Shown piece after piece: positions 32,736 to 41,292 of a DNA stretch of 64,000 bases. A program made the translations under genes and the position numbers. This DNA comes from Bog-473 sp035534235 (GTDB taxonomy: Bacteria; Actinomycetota; Acidimicrobiia; Acidimicrobiales; RAAP-2). The notes beneath the pieces were generated by a model, which made no database searches, had not been told where the DNA came from, and saw nothing but the letters and a program-made list of their open reading frames with translations. Each line of letters opens with the position of its first letter. Position 1 is the stretch's first letter. The DNA is taken from contig DATLSH010000039.1 of NCBI GenBank assembly GCA_035534235.1, positions 8,966 to 72,965 of the forward strand. The letters are read 5' to 3'.

Positions 32736-33497
32736 ATGACGCAGGGATTGGGCGGAACCGTGGCGCTGGTCACCGGGGCCAGCAGCGGCATCGGGGAGGC
32801 CACCGCGCTTGCTCTGGCCGAGGAAGGGGCGGTGGTGGCTCTGGTGGCCCGGCGGCGGGACAGGTTGGAGGCCCTGGCCGAGAAGATCGGGGGAGCCGGG
32901 AAGGCGATGGTCATTGAAGCCGACGTGACCGACCCGGAGCAGGCCAGGCTGGCGGTGGAGACGGCGGTGCGGGAGTTGGGCCGCCTCGACACCCTGGTCA
33001 ACAACGCCGGGGTCATGTTGCTCGGGCCCATTGTGGGGGCTCCCATTGAGGAATGGCAGCGCATGGTCAACCTCAACGTGCTGGGGTTGCTCTACTGCAC
33101 CCACGCCGCCCTGCCGCACCTGCTGACAGCGGCCGCCGGGGGACCGCGCTCGGTGGCGGACGTGGTGAATGTCAGCTCGACCGCCGGGCGCAACGCCCGA
33201 CTGCACAGCGGCGTGTACAACGCCACCAAGTTCGGGGTCGGGGCCTTCAGCGAGTCACTGCGCCAGGAGGTCACCACCCGCCACGTCAGGGTGACCATCA
33301 TTGAGCCGGGTGCCACCGCCACCGAGCTGGCCTTCCAGAACCGCCCGGAGATCCTGCAGGAAATGTCCAAGAATTTCGGCGGCATTGAGATCATGCAGGC
33401 CGGGGACATCGCCAACAGCATCCGATATGCCGTGACCCAGCCGCGGCACGTGGCGGTCAACGAAATCCTGATTCGGCCCACCGAGCAGGAGCGTTGA
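32736..33497 (+). CDS. SDR-family oxidoreductase (YdfG-like)
   Basis: 253 residues. 'TGASSGIG' (13-20), 'NNAGV' (89-93), catalytic S147/S148, Y161 and K165 (YNATK), 'IEPGATATEL' after the active site. Overall pattern resembles NADP-dependent 3-hydroxy-acid dehydrogenase/clavulanate dehydrogenase-type SDRs. Followed 28 bases later by a second SDR on the same strand. Confidence 0.92.
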   Translation: MTQGLGGTVALVTGASSGIGEATALALAEEGAVVALVARRRDRLEALAEKIGGAGKAMVIEADVTDPEQARLAVETAVRELGRLDTLVNNAGVMLLGPIVGAPIEEWQRMVNLNVLGLLYCTHAALPHLLTAAAGGPRSVADVVNVSSTAGRNARLHSGVYNATKFGVGAFSESLRQEVTTRHVRVTIIEPGATATELAFQNRPEILQEMSKNFGGIEIMQAGDIANSIRYAVTQPRHVAVNEILIRPTEQER

Positions 33498-33525
33498 GCG
33501 ATCAGCCGGGTTGAGGTGTGAGCTG

Positions 33526-34302
33526 ATGGATCTGGAGTTAGCCGGCAAGGTGGTGCTCGTGACGGGGGGAACTGACGGCCTCGGGCTGGCGCTGGCCCGG
33601 CAGCTTGTGCGCGAAGGTGCCTCGGTGGCCATCTGCGGGCGCGACGAGGAGCGACTGGCTGCTGCTGCGGCCACCCTTGAGGCCAGCGGCGGTGACGTGC
33701 TGGCACAACGGGCCGATGTGGCGCGGGCCGAGGATATCTTGTGCTTGGTCGAAGGCGTGGTGGGGCGTTGGGGACGCATAGACGGCGTCGTGCACAACGC
33801 CGGCCGGCACGCGGCGGGACCGATTGAGTCCACCGACGACGCCACGTGGGAGGGCGACCTGCAATTGAAGTTGATGGGGGCGGTGCGGCTCATCCGGACG
33901 GCCCTGCCCCAGCTGCGGGAGAGCAAGGGCGCGGCCCTGCTCACTCTGGCCATGGCGGCCAAAGCCCCCGGGCCGGCCAGCACGCCGAGTGCGGTGTCGC
34001 GGGCCGCCGGCATGGCCCTCATGAAATCGCTCTCCAAGGAACTGGCCCCCGATGGCATCCGCGTCAACGCCGTGCTGATCGGGCTTATTGAGAGCGGACA
34101 GTGGGTGCGCGGGGCGGAGGCCGCCGGCCTTGAGCTCTCCGAATTCCACGCCCGCATGGCCGAGGGAGCCGGCATCCCCCTCGGTCGGATCGGCCGCAGC
34201 GAGGAGTTCGCCGATCTGGCCTGCTTCCTGCTCTCAGCCCGGGCCTCGTACCTCACGGGCGCCGCCGTCAACCTCGACGGGGGGCTGTCACCCGCGGTGT
34301 GA
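33526..34302 (+). CDS. SDR-fold protein lacking the catalytic Tyr and Lys
   Basis: 258 residues from ATG 33526 (in-frame GTG at 33511). 'TGGTDGLG' (13-20) and 'HNAG' (90-93) show an intact cofactor site, and the end 'GAAVNLDGGLSPAV' is normal. At the active site the YxxxK is replaced by S155-x-x-x-R159 ('PSAVSRAAG') and the catalytic Ser region reads 'LTLAMAAKAPG' with no Ser. Classical hydride transfer is therefore unlikely. It could be an unusual enoyl reductase-like or structural SDR. Probably co-transcribed with the preceding canonical SDR. Confidence 0.88.
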   Translation: MDLELAGKVVLVTGGTDGLGLALARQLVREGASVAICGRDEERLAAAAATLEASGGDVLAQRADVARAEDILCLVEGVVGRWGRIDGVVHNAGRHAAGPIESTDDATWEGDLQLKLMGAVRLIRTALPQLRESKGAALLTLAMAAKAPGPASTPSAVSRAAGMALMKSLSKELAPDGIRVNAVLIGLIESGQWVRGAEAAGLELSEFHARMAEGAGIPLGRIGRSEEFADLACFLLSARASYLTGAAVNLDGGLSPAV

Positions 34303-34305
34303 GGG

Positions 34306-34551
34306 TCAGTTGTATCCCTGGGTCTCGGTGGCGTCACCAGAACCGGTGTGACGGAGATGGAGGGAGTAGCCGTCAATCATGTCCAGGCGGGTGAGGGCGT
34401 CGACGTGGGGCCGACCTTCGCCACCCCATTTTTCCTTGGCCGCCCGGCGGGCCATCTGCATGTCCGCGGCCACCACGAAGACCACTTCGTGATCCTCACC
34501 CATGCGGCCGGCAGTCAGCTCACCTCCGAGGAACGCGGCATAGAGATGCAC
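34306..34551 (-). CDS. small DUF1543-like protein
   Basis: 81 residues from GTG 34551. The pattern 'HLYAAFLGGELTAG.MGEDHEVVFVVA...AARRAAKEKWGG...HVDALTRLDMIDGYSLHL' (gapped here) agrees with DUF1543 domains, which begin with a short strand and LGG and end in a D-G-Y segment. It is the leftward partner of a divergent pair with the epimerase gene (30 bases between starts) and ends next to the SDR stop. The frame is open further upstream, antisense to the epimerase, but family sequence begins at this GTG. Function unknown. Confidence 0.65.
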   Translation of the reverse strand: MHLYAAFLGGELTAGRMGEDHEVVFVVAADMQMARRAAKEKWGGEGRPHVDALTRLDMIDGYSLHLRHTGSGDATETQGYN

Positions 34552-34581
34552 GCCGGGAGCGTAGCGAGTACGAAGGGTGGC

Positions 34582-35502
34582 ATGACAGAGGAATTGCTCG
34601 CCGGGAAGAAGATAGTCATCACGGGGGTCACGGGCCAGGTGGCACGACCGTTGGCCGTGGCGCTCGCCCGTGACAACGAGGTCGTCGGGGCGGCCCGTTT
34701 CACCGATCAGTCCGCCCGGCATGCCCTGGAAAAGTCCGGCGTGCGGTGTGTCGGCATCGACCTGAGAGCCGGCGACGTGGCGAGCCTGCCGGTCGACGCC
34801 GACTATGTGCTGCATTTCGCCGTGGCCAAGTCCAACGACTGGGAGACCGACCTGGCCGCCAACAGCGGCGGGTTGGCCTATCTCATGGAGCATCATCAGG
34901 ATGCCCGGGCATTCCTCCACTGCTCCAGCACCGCGGTGTACAAGCCGGCCGGGCACCACGTCTTCGCCGAGGACGGCCCGCTGGGTGACAACCATGGGGT
35001 GTGGCCCTTTCTGCGCACGTACAGCATCTGCAAGATCGCCGCCGAGGGAACGGCCCGCTGGGCGGCCCAGCGCTTCTCCCTCCCGACGACCATCGCCCGC
35101 CTTTCGGTTCCCTACGGTGACGGTGGTGGCTGGCCCGCCATCCACCTTCACATGATGCTGTCGGGGAGTGCCATCCCCGTACATGTCGACGCACCCAGCG
35201 TTTACCACCCCCTGCATGCCGATGACATTCTGGCCATGGTCCCGCGCCTGATCGGTGCGGCGTCGGTACCGGCCACCACCGTCAACTGGGGCGGCAGCGA
35301 AGCGGTCAGCATTGAGGAATGGTGCACCTACCTGGCCGAGTTGACCGGTGTCGAGGCCCGCTTCGAGCCCACCGCGCTGACCATCGACAGTGTGCAGATC
35401 GACACGACACGCATGCACGAGCTCATCGGGGAGACGACGGTGCACTGGCGCGAAGGGATGGCGCGGATGGCCCGGGCTCTGCACCCTGAACGGGTGCGGT
35501 GA
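34582..35502 (+). CDS. NAD-dependent epimerase/dehydratase (extended SDR)
   Basis: 306 residues from ATG 34582 (an open frame back to 34348 is antisense to the DUF1543-like gene). 'TGVTGQV' (14-20), 'CSSTAVY' (114-120) and the YxxxK catalytic pair Y147/K151 ('TYSICK'). Late segment 'NWGGSEAVSIEEW' as in nucleotide-sugar epimerases and hydroxysteroid-type extended SDRs. Coupled to the downstream GNAT gene by a GTGA overlap. Confidence 0.9.
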   Translation: MTEELLAGKKIVITGVTGQVARPLAVALARDNEVVGAARFTDQSARHALEKSGVRCVGIDLRAGDVASLPVDADYVLHFAVAKSNDWETDLAANSGGLAYLMEHHQDARAFLHCSSTAVYKPAGHHVFAEDGPLGDNHGVWPFLRTYSICKIAAEGTARWAAQRFSLPTTIARLSVPYGDGGGWPAIHLHMMLSGSAIPVHVDAPSVYHPLHADDILAMVPRLIGAASVPATTVNWGGSEAVSIEEWCTYLAELTGVEARFEPTALTIDSVQIDTTRMHELIGETTVHWREGMARMARALHPERVR

Positions 35503-35984
35503 GCGGCATCCGCTTCGAGCTCTGCGATCCGGAGGTGGCGCCGGCTGCGGCACTTCTGGCCGAAATGAAGTCGGAGCTGATCGGGGCCTACGAGGACTTC
35601 AGCCGGCTGGACAACCCAGCGCTCTCGCCCGGCGAATTGCGGGCCCCGGGTGGTGCCTATCTGGTGGGCTTCGAAGGCGACGAGGCGGTGGCCGGCGGGG
35701 GGGTACGGCGCCTCAGCGACGAGGTGGGGGAGATCAAGCGGATGTTCGTGCGCCCGCCCGCACGCTCACGCGGCTTGGCGGCCGAACTCCTTTCGGCGAT
35801 TGAGGCGGTGGCCCGGAAACTCGGCTATCTGTCCGTGCGCCTCGACACCGGCCCCAAACAGGTGCACGCGCGCAGCCTCTACCGGGCGTCCGGATACGTG
35901 GAGATCGAGCCCTACAACGACAACCCGTTCGCCTCATACTGGGCCGAGAAACAGTTGATGCCGCTGCACCAACTCGGCCATTAG
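35499..35984 (+). CDS. GNAT-family N-acetyltransferase
   Basis: 161 residues. Acetyl-CoA loop region 'IKRMFVRPPARSRGLAAELLSAIEAVARKLGY' and 'SLYRASGYVEIEPYNDNPFASYW', the latter typical of YsnE/PA4866-like small acetyltransferases. GTG inside the epimerase stop. It ends with a 4-base tail-to-tail overlap with the DoxX-like gene. Confidence 0.88.
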   Translation: MSGIRFELCDPEVAPAAALLAEMKSELIGAYEDFSRLDNPALSPGELRAPGGAYLVGFEGDEAVAGGGVRRLSDEVGEIKRMFVRPPARSRGLAAELLSAIEAVARKLGYLSVRLDTGPKQVHARSLYRASGYVEIEPYNDNPFASYWAEKQLMPLHQLGH

Positions 35985-36379
35985 ATCGTCCGGGGTCGTG
36001 AGTGGCGCGGCCGGGCCTGGAGCGCCGCCCAGAACATGGGGATCTGCAGCGGAAGGCGGCCCCAAGCCACCGCGAGCTTGTCCGACGCGCCAGGATTGCG
36101 CCCCGATCCGGCGTCGAGCGCCATCTGCACGTTGGCCGGGAACACGGCGGCCAGCACGGCCATGCTCGCCGCGGGCGCCCAGCGGGCGCGTCGAAGTAGG
36201 CCTCCGGCGCAGGCCAATTCGGCCAGGCCGCTCACGTAAATCAGCGCCGTGTGCTGCTTCTGGGGAATGGCACGGGGCATGATGCCGGCGAACACCCGGG
36301 GTCGGACCAGATGGACGATGCCGCTGGCCGTGAACATGGCAGCGAGAATGCCGGGGGCCCGGCGGCGGAGGCGGCTCAC
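35981..36379 (-). CDS. DoxX-like membrane protein
   Basis: 132 residues with four hydrophobic helices: 'GILAAMFTASGIVHLV' (10-25), 'ALIYVSGLAELACAGGLL', 'ASMAVLAAVFPANVQMAL' and 'LPLQIPMFWAAL'. Helix order and the 'P..F..IMP' loop fit DoxX/DUF4267-type integral membrane proteins. No catalytic residue can be named. Confidence 0.82.
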   Translation of the reverse strand: MSRLRRRAPGILAAMFTASGIVHLVRPRVFAGIMPRAIPQKQHTALIYVSGLAELACAGGLLRRARWAPAASMAVLAAVFPANVQMALDAGSGRNPGASDKLAVAWGRLPLQIPMFWAALQARPRHSRPRTI

Positions 36380-36417
36380 GCCCCGGACTGTACTGTGAGG
36401 GAGTCCCAGGAGGAGCC

Positions 36418-36702
36418 GTGGTCACTCTGATCGGATCGCTGGCCGCGGTGCTGACCACCGTGTGCTGGCTTCCCCAAGTTGTCAAGACGGTGCGCATCGG
36501 GGAGGCCAATGACTTCGCGTGGCCCTACCTGGGCATGCTTCTGGTCGGGGTATCGGCTTGGACGACCTACGGCATCCTGCGCCGGGACGTCCCCATCTCG
36601 TTGTGCAACAGCTTGACCGGCCTGCTCGTCCTCATGGTGGTCGCCGTCAAGGTACGAGGTGGGAAGACGCGAGCTCCGGAGGCCATTTCCGAAGCACCGT
36701 AG
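36418..36702 (+). CDS. semiSWEET-type sugar transporter (PQ-loop)
   Basis: 94 residues: one three-helix bundle with the PQ motif at P19-Q20 ('TVCWLPQVVKT') and the conserved substrate-site Asn at about N64 ('SLCNSLTG'). Bacterial semiSWEETs of this length dimerise to move sugars. GTG 36418 follows AGGAGGAG closely. Flanks a dehydrogenase and an FGGY kinase on the same strand, possibly for sugar or polyol use. Confidence 0.88.
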   Translation: MVTLIGSLAAVLTTVCWLPQVVKTVRIGEANDFAWPYLGMLLVGVSAWTTYGILRRDVPISLCNSLTGLLVLMVVAVKVRGGKTRAPEAISEAP

Positions 36703-36743
36703 GTTCGCTTAGCGTCGACCGTCACCTGCCGGAAGGACACAGC

Positions 36744-37631
36744 ATGCGCATAGGATTTGTCGGCCTCGGTGCCATGGGCCTGCCCATGGCCGGGCATCTC
36801 GCCGCCGCCGGCCATGACCTCTCGGTGACCTCGCGCAGCCAGGGGCCCGTTGAGGCCGTATTGGCGCTCGGGGCCACTGACGGGGGATCCCCCCTCGGTG
36901 TGGCCGAGAACTCCGACGTGATCCTGCTCTGCCTGCCCAACGGCCCCGAGGTGGTCGAAGTGGTCGACGGCATGCTGGGGGCCCTCGGTCTCGGCCGGAC
37001 CGTGGTCGACTGCTCCACCATCGACCCCGACATCGAGCGGGCCCAGCACGCCCGGGTCTCGGCCACCGGTGCGCGGTACCTAGATGCGCCGCTCTCGGGC
37101 GGTACCGCCGGCGCCCGGGCGGGAACCCTCACCCTGATGGTGGGTGGGGACGCCGACACCCTGGCCGGCGCCCGACCTGTCCTCGAACCGTTCGCCGGCC
37201 TCATCGTCCACGTGGGCGGTCCCGGCATGGGCCAGGTCGTGAAGCTGTGTAACAACCTGATCTACGCGGCGCAGATGGCGGCGACGGCCGAAGCCACGGC
37301 ATTGGCGCTCAAGTCGGGTGTGGACATGCACAGGCTCCACGAGGTGTTGGTGCATTCCACCGGTGACTGCGCGGCGGTGCGCACACGGCTGCCGGTGCCC
37401 GGGGTCGTGGCGGAGAGCCCCGCCTCTCACGGTTGGCAACCGGGATTCACGACCGATCTCATGGGCAAGGACCTAGACCTGGCCCTCTCGTATGCGGCCC
37501 GGGCGGGCGTCCCGATGCCCAACACGGGACTGGTGCGCCAGATGCTCACGGCGGCTTCCAGCGCGGGCTACGGTCGGGAAGACTTCTCCGCCGTGGCAAA
37601 AGTCGTCCTGGCGCTGGCCGGAGCCCAGTGA
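36744..37631 (+). CDS. 3-hydroxyisobutyrate/beta-hydroxyacid dehydrogenase family
   Basis: 295 residues from ATG 36744 (GGAAGGA at 36731-36737; the open frame back to 36519 is shadow). NAD motif 'GLGAMGLPMA' (7-16), substrate motif 'DAPLSGG' (114-120), catalytic K167 in 'VVKLCNN'. Oxidises a beta-hydroxyacid, e.g. 3-hydroxyisobutyrate, or reduces tartronate semialdehyde; the exact acid is unresolved. 37 bases before the FGGY kinase. Confidence 0.92.
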   Translation: MRIGFVGLGAMGLPMAGHLAAAGHDLSVTSRSQGPVEAVLALGATDGGSPLGVAENSDVILLCLPNGPEVVEVVDGMLGALGLGRTVVDCSTIDPDIERAQHARVSATGARYLDAPLSGGTAGARAGTLTLMVGGDADTLAGARPVLEPFAGLIVHVGGPGMGQVVKLCNNLIYAAQMAATAEATALALKSGVDMHRLHEVLVHSTGDCAAVRTRLPVPGVVAESPASHGWQPGFTTDLMGKDLDLALSYAARAGVPMPNTGLVRQMLTAASSAGYGREDFSAVAKVVLALAGAQ

Positions 37632-37668
37632 GCGGTCAGGGCCCTGATGCCGTGAAGGTCCACCACCA

Positions 37669-39150
37669 ATGATGATCCTGACCATCGACTTCGGGACCAC
37701 GGTGACCAAGGTCGGTCTGTGGGGTGAGGACGGCATGGTGGCGTTGACCCGCTCGGAGCTGGCGACGACGCATCCCCAGGTGGGGTGGACCGAGCAGGAC
37801 CCGTTGCGTTGGTGGACCTCGGTGGTCATCGCCTGCGCTGAGGCACGCGCGGCGGCCCCGCTGGCCTTCGGCCAGGTCGACGTGGTGTCTTGCTCGGGGG
37901 CTCGCCAGAGCTTCGTACCCGTCACCGCTTCGGGCGACCCCATCGGCAAGGGGATCCTGTGGTCCGATCGCCGCGCCACCGCGGAGGCGACCTCCCTGGC
38001 CGGCATTCTGGGGGGGGAGGACATCAACCGTGCCCGCACCGGGATCCCGCTCGATGCCGGGGCCGTGGCGGCCAAGCTGGCCTGGCTGGCCGCACACGAA
38101 CCCGAGCGGCTCGCCGCATGCGACGTGATCCTTTCCCCGCGCGACCTGGTGGTGATGCGCATGACGGATCAGGTGGTCACCGATACCTCCTTCGCATCCC
38201 GGAGCGGCCTCTACGACTTCGACGGGAATGCGGTGCGTGAGCTGGCCGGACCCGCGCTGGGCAAACTCCCGAGCGTGGTGGCCTCCGACACGGTGATCGG
38301 CCACCTGAAGGCTGTGCCGGGCGCCGAACTCGGCCTGCGCCCGGGCATCCCGGTAGTCATCGGCGCCGGCGACCGGCAATGCGAGGTCCTCGGCTCCGGC
38401 GCATCCGAGGAGTGCCCCATGGTGAGCTGGGGCACCACAGCCAATGTCTCGGTACCGGTGCACGACCGACCCGTTCCCTCGCCGGCCGGCGCCGTGGTGA
38501 CCCGGGGCGCCGAGAGCGGTTGGCTCCTCGAAGGCGGCCTTTCGGCGGCCGGCTCCTTCCTGGCCTGGTTGGGTCGCCTCCTCGACCGCCCCGTTCACGA
38601 GCTGGCGGCCGGCGCAGCCAACAGCCCCCCGGGCGCCCGCGGAGTGGTCGCCGTGCCCTGGCTCGACGGGGCCCGCGCCCCGTGGTGGCGCGACGACGCC
38701 CGCGCCGGTTTCGTCGGGATCGGCGCCTCCCACGGCAGCGGTGACCTGTCCCGTGCCGTCATTGAGTCGGTCGCGTGGGACGTGCTGCGTTGCATGGAGG
38801 TGGTGACCGTGGGCCGCCTCGGGGGAAGCACGGCCGAGGGGGTCACGCTCGGTGGCGCCGGCACCGGGCTGCCCCTCTGGGTCGAGGTGCTCACCTCCAT
38901 CCTGGGAGTGCCGGCCACCCGCCACCGATCCGGCGAGGCGGCCTCGGCAGGAGCGGCGCTGCTCGCCGGACGTGCCCTGGGCATGGGACTGACCTTGCAA
39001 CAGCTCGATCCCGTTGAGGCCGTCATCACCCCGGACCCGACGGCGGTCGACCTCTACCGCCGGCTGCGGCCCCAGGTCGAGCACGTGGCGGTGGCGGTAC
39101 TGGCGGCGACGGAGGCTACTCCCGCGGCCGAAAGCGGTCCTGCCCGTTGA
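37669..39150 (+). CDS. FGGY-family carbohydrate kinase (xylulokinase-like)
   Basis: 493 residues. N-terminal ATP phosphate motif 'IDFGTTVTKVGLW' (D7), 'SDRRATAEA' (99-107), catalytic base D235 in 'GAGDRQCEVLGSG', and C-terminal 'GGAGTGLPLWVEVLTSILG' adenosine motif. All FGGY core motifs are present. Phosphorylates a sugar or polyol; which one cannot be read. Same-strand neighbours semiSWEET and a hydroxyacid dehydrogenase hint at a small carbohydrate module. Confidence 0.92.
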   Translation: MMILTIDFGTTVTKVGLWGEDGMVALTRSELATTHPQVGWTEQDPLRWWTSVVIACAEARAAAPLAFGQVDVVSCSGARQSFVPVTASGDPIGKGILWSDRRATAEATSLAGILGGEDINRARTGIPLDAGAVAAKLAWLAAHEPERLAACDVILSPRDLVVMRMTDQVVTDTSFASRSGLYDFDGNAVRELAGPALGKLPSVVASDTVIGHLKAVPGAELGLRPGIPVVIGAGDRQCEVLGSGASEECPMVSWGTTANVSVPVHDRPVPSPAGAVVTRGAESGWLLEGGLSAAGSFLAWLGRLLDRPVHELAAGAANSPPGARGVVAVPWLDGARAPWWRDDARAGFVGIGASHGSGDLSRAVIESVAWDVLRCMEVVTVGRLGGSTAEGVTLGGAGTGLPLWVEVLTSILGVPATRHRSGEAASAGAALLAGRALGMGLTLQQLDPVEAVITPDPTAVDLYRRLRPQVEHVAVAVLAATEATPAAESGPAR

Positions 39151-39207
39151 GGAATCTGGCGCGCAAGACCCGTGGGTGGAGGCCGGTGCCGCGCCGCACT
39201 GTTCCGT

Positions 39208-39438
39208 TCAGTGGATTTCGGAGGCTCCCACGGGGGGGCGATGGTGGGCGGCTCGGAGGAGGAGCTGGTCGAACGAGGCGCTCGGCGGCTCGGTGACCTC
39301 TTCGGAGGCCCTGACCACCCGGGTGCTCGGGTGGGTCGCCAGCGGCCCGTAACGGGCCGAGCGGCGAGCGGCCCTCTGTCCGATCCAGATCCGCCACCAG
39401 CGGGGGGAGGGTGTTCCGGGACCCACGGTCATCGCCAC
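39208..39438 (-). CDS. small hypothetical protein coupled to the LCP-like gene
   Basis: 76 codons from GTG 39438 (in-frame ATG at 39432), overlapping the upstream stop as TAGTG. It fills exactly the gap between two firm genes, is Arg-rich and has 'PSPRWWRIWIGQRAARRSARYG' near its N-terminus. No family recognised. The tight coupling is the main support; it may be chance in this GC-rich DNA. Confidence 0.35.
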   Translation of the reverse strand: MAMTVGPGTPSPRWWRIWIGQRAARRSARYGPLATHPSTRVVRASEEVTEPPSASFDQLLLRAAHHRPPVGASEIH

Positions 39439-40154
39439 TAGAGGAAGTTCCTCAACACGGCCACGAAGGCCGAGGCCAGGACCACGGTCCCGTCGGCCTC
39501 CGTGGTCACCGGCACCGAAATCGGGTTGGACGCAGGAACGTCCATCAGCGACAGCAGGGCGGAAGTAGGGGTGTGCGGCCCCAGATAGACGTGTGAGGCC
39601 ACCGCGGCCAGCAAGGAGCTGGTGCCCGTGGGGTCCGTAATGAGGGACGTGATGGAGAGCTTTCCGGTGGCCAGCCGGCCCAGGCTGGAATGGGGATCGA
39701 TCCGGTGCAGGTCGACGCCGACGTAGCGGCTCACCGGGATGCCGAGATACCGCAAGCCGGCGATGATGGCATCGGGGGCGTGAACGTCGAGAGTGTTGAT
39801 CGGCACGGTCCGGCCTCCGGGCCGGGCGATGCCGAGCGTGCTCGGGACCAGGAGCACGTGGGTATGGCCGCCCGTGGCGTGGAATAGGTAGATCTCCTCC
39901 GAGTGGAGCGGGCCCTTCACCACGGCCAGGAGGTCGTTCGCCCCCTTGGCCAGGAGGGCGGCCGGCACCTGCACGTGGTGGACGGCGTGGTCGATCCGGT
40001 AGATGTTCACGCCGATGAAGACAGCGGCGGAGGCGATCAGAGCCAGGATCGCCGACCCCATGCCGATCAGCACCCGCTTCAGCGCCTTCCGGCGTTTGCG
40101 CACGGTGGCCCCCGCACCTGGGCCGAGCCCTGCAACGGTGATCCCGATCGTCAT
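39438..40154 (-). CDS. LytR-CpsA-Psr-like membrane-anchored protein, diverged
   Basis: 238 residues from ATG 40154 (GGAGGGAA just upstream). Short basic cytosolic N-terminus, one membrane helix (about 28-50), then an extracellular domain resembling LCP phosphotransferases: 'IYLFHATGGHTHVLLVPSTLGI', 'TVPINTLDVHAPDAIIAGLRYLGIPVSRYVGVDLHRI'. The key Arg of the LCP 'PRD' motif is replaced (P-S-T), so attachment of polymers to peptidoglycan is doubtful. Possibly a structural or regulatory relative. Confidence 0.65.
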   Translation of the reverse strand: MTIGITVAGLGPGAGATVRKRRKALKRVLIGMGSAILALIASAAVFIGVNIYRIDHAVHHVQVPAALLAKGANDLLAVVKGPLHSEEIYLFHATGGHTHVLLVPSTLGIARPGGRTVPINTLDVHAPDAIIAGLRYLGIPVSRYVGVDLHRIDPHSSLGRLATGKLSITSLITDPTGTSSLLAAVASHVYLGPHTPTSALLSLMDVPASNPISVPVTTEADGTVVLASAFVAVLRNFL

Positions 40155-40332
40155 TTCCCTCCGAGTTGTGAGGTGTGGAGCGTGAGCCGGGCGCTCAATC
40201 GATCGAATGTCGCCGTGCCCTTGCAAACTTACGGATCCGGCATTGCCTTTGTGTTGCCCGCCGGGTTCGATCTGGTTGCCAGGGTGATCGGCGGTCCTGC
40301 ACGAAGGACGCCGCCCGGCCAGACTGGGGTCG

Positions 40333-41292
40333 ATGCGTGTCGTGTCCCCACCCGGGAAAGCCCACTTCGAAGCGGCGTGGGATGTCGTGCGCCGCTACCT
40401 TCCGGTGACCCCGGTGGTGGCGGCTCCCCAGTTGGGGCCCGTCGTCTCCCTCAAGGTCGAGACGGTCCAGCCGACCGGCTCGTTCAAGGTCCGCGGTGGC
40501 CTGGCCGCGGTGGCCGCCACCCTGGCTGCGGACCCGGGCCGGGCCGTGGTGGCCTCGTCGGCCGGGAACCATGGCCTCGGGCTGGCCTACGCCGCCTCCA
40601 TGCTCAAGGCGCAGGTGACCGTCATTGTGCCCCGGCTCGCCTCGGCGGCCAAGGTTTCGGCGCTCCAGCAGTTCGATGTGCGCCTGGTGCTCCACGGTGA
40701 GGGCTACAGCGAAGCCGAGGCCCACGCGCTGGACCTGGTGGCCGAGGGGGGAGGCCGCTACGTGTCTCCCTACAACGACCCCGACGTCATCGCGGGGCAG
40801 GGGACGATGGCGCGCGAGCTGCGCGAGCAGGTCCCGGACCTGGGCACGGTGGTCGTGCCATGCGGGGGCGGGGGCCTGCTGGCCGGGATCAGCCTGGGAC
40901 TTGCCGGCACGGGAGTGCGCGTCATCGGCATTGAGTCCGAGGCGTCGCCCTCCATGAGCGCCGCCGTGGCCGCGGGCGGCATCGTCCCGATCCACGTGGA
41001 GCCGACCCTGGCGGACGGGCTGGCGGGGAATTTGGAACGGGGCGCGGTGACCGTCGATATCGCCCTGAGCCACAGTGTGGAGATCCTGACGGTGAGTGAG
41101 GCCGACATCCGGTCGGCCATGTCCTTCTCGGCCTACAAGCTCGGGCTGGTGCTCGAAGGGGCGGGGGCCGTCGGCATAGCCGCGCTCCGGGCCGGCCTGG
41201 TCCCCCCCGCCACAGACGGCCGGGAGACGGTGGTCCTCCTCACCGGGCGCAACGTGGCCCCGAAGCTCCTCGAAGAGGTGCTGCATGCCTGA
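40333..41292 (+). CDS. PLP-dependent threonine dehydratase-like enzyme
   Basis: 319 residues, fold type II. Schiff-base K52 in 'PTGSFKVRGG', 'SSAGNHGLGLAYAA' (substrate loop), and PLP phosphate loop 'CGGGGLLAGI'. No ACT regulatory domain, so a catabolic-type threonine/serine dehydratase or serine racemase-like lyase. Its end overlaps the start of the next hydrolase by 8 bases. Confidence 0.92.
   Translation: MRVVSPPGKAHFEAAWDVVRRYLPVTPVVAAPQLGPVVSLKVETVQPTGSFKVRGGLAAVAATLAADPGRAVVASSAGNHGLGLAYAASMLKAQVTVIVPRLASAAKVSALQQFDVRLVLHGEGYSEAEAHALDLVAEGGGRYVSPYNDPDVIAGQGTMARELREQVPDLGTVVVPCGGGGLLAGISLGLAGTGVRVIGIESEASPSMSAAVAAGGIVPIHVEPTLADGLAGNLERGAVTVDIALSHSVEILTVSEADIRSAMSFSAYKLGLVLEGAGAVGIAALRAGLVPPATDGRETVVLLTGRNVAPKLLEEVLHA

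Noticed and set aside
34552..35553. Upstream extension of the DUF1543-like frame to 35553
   Set aside because: This part is antisense to the epimerase gene; family-like sequence starts only at GTG 34551.
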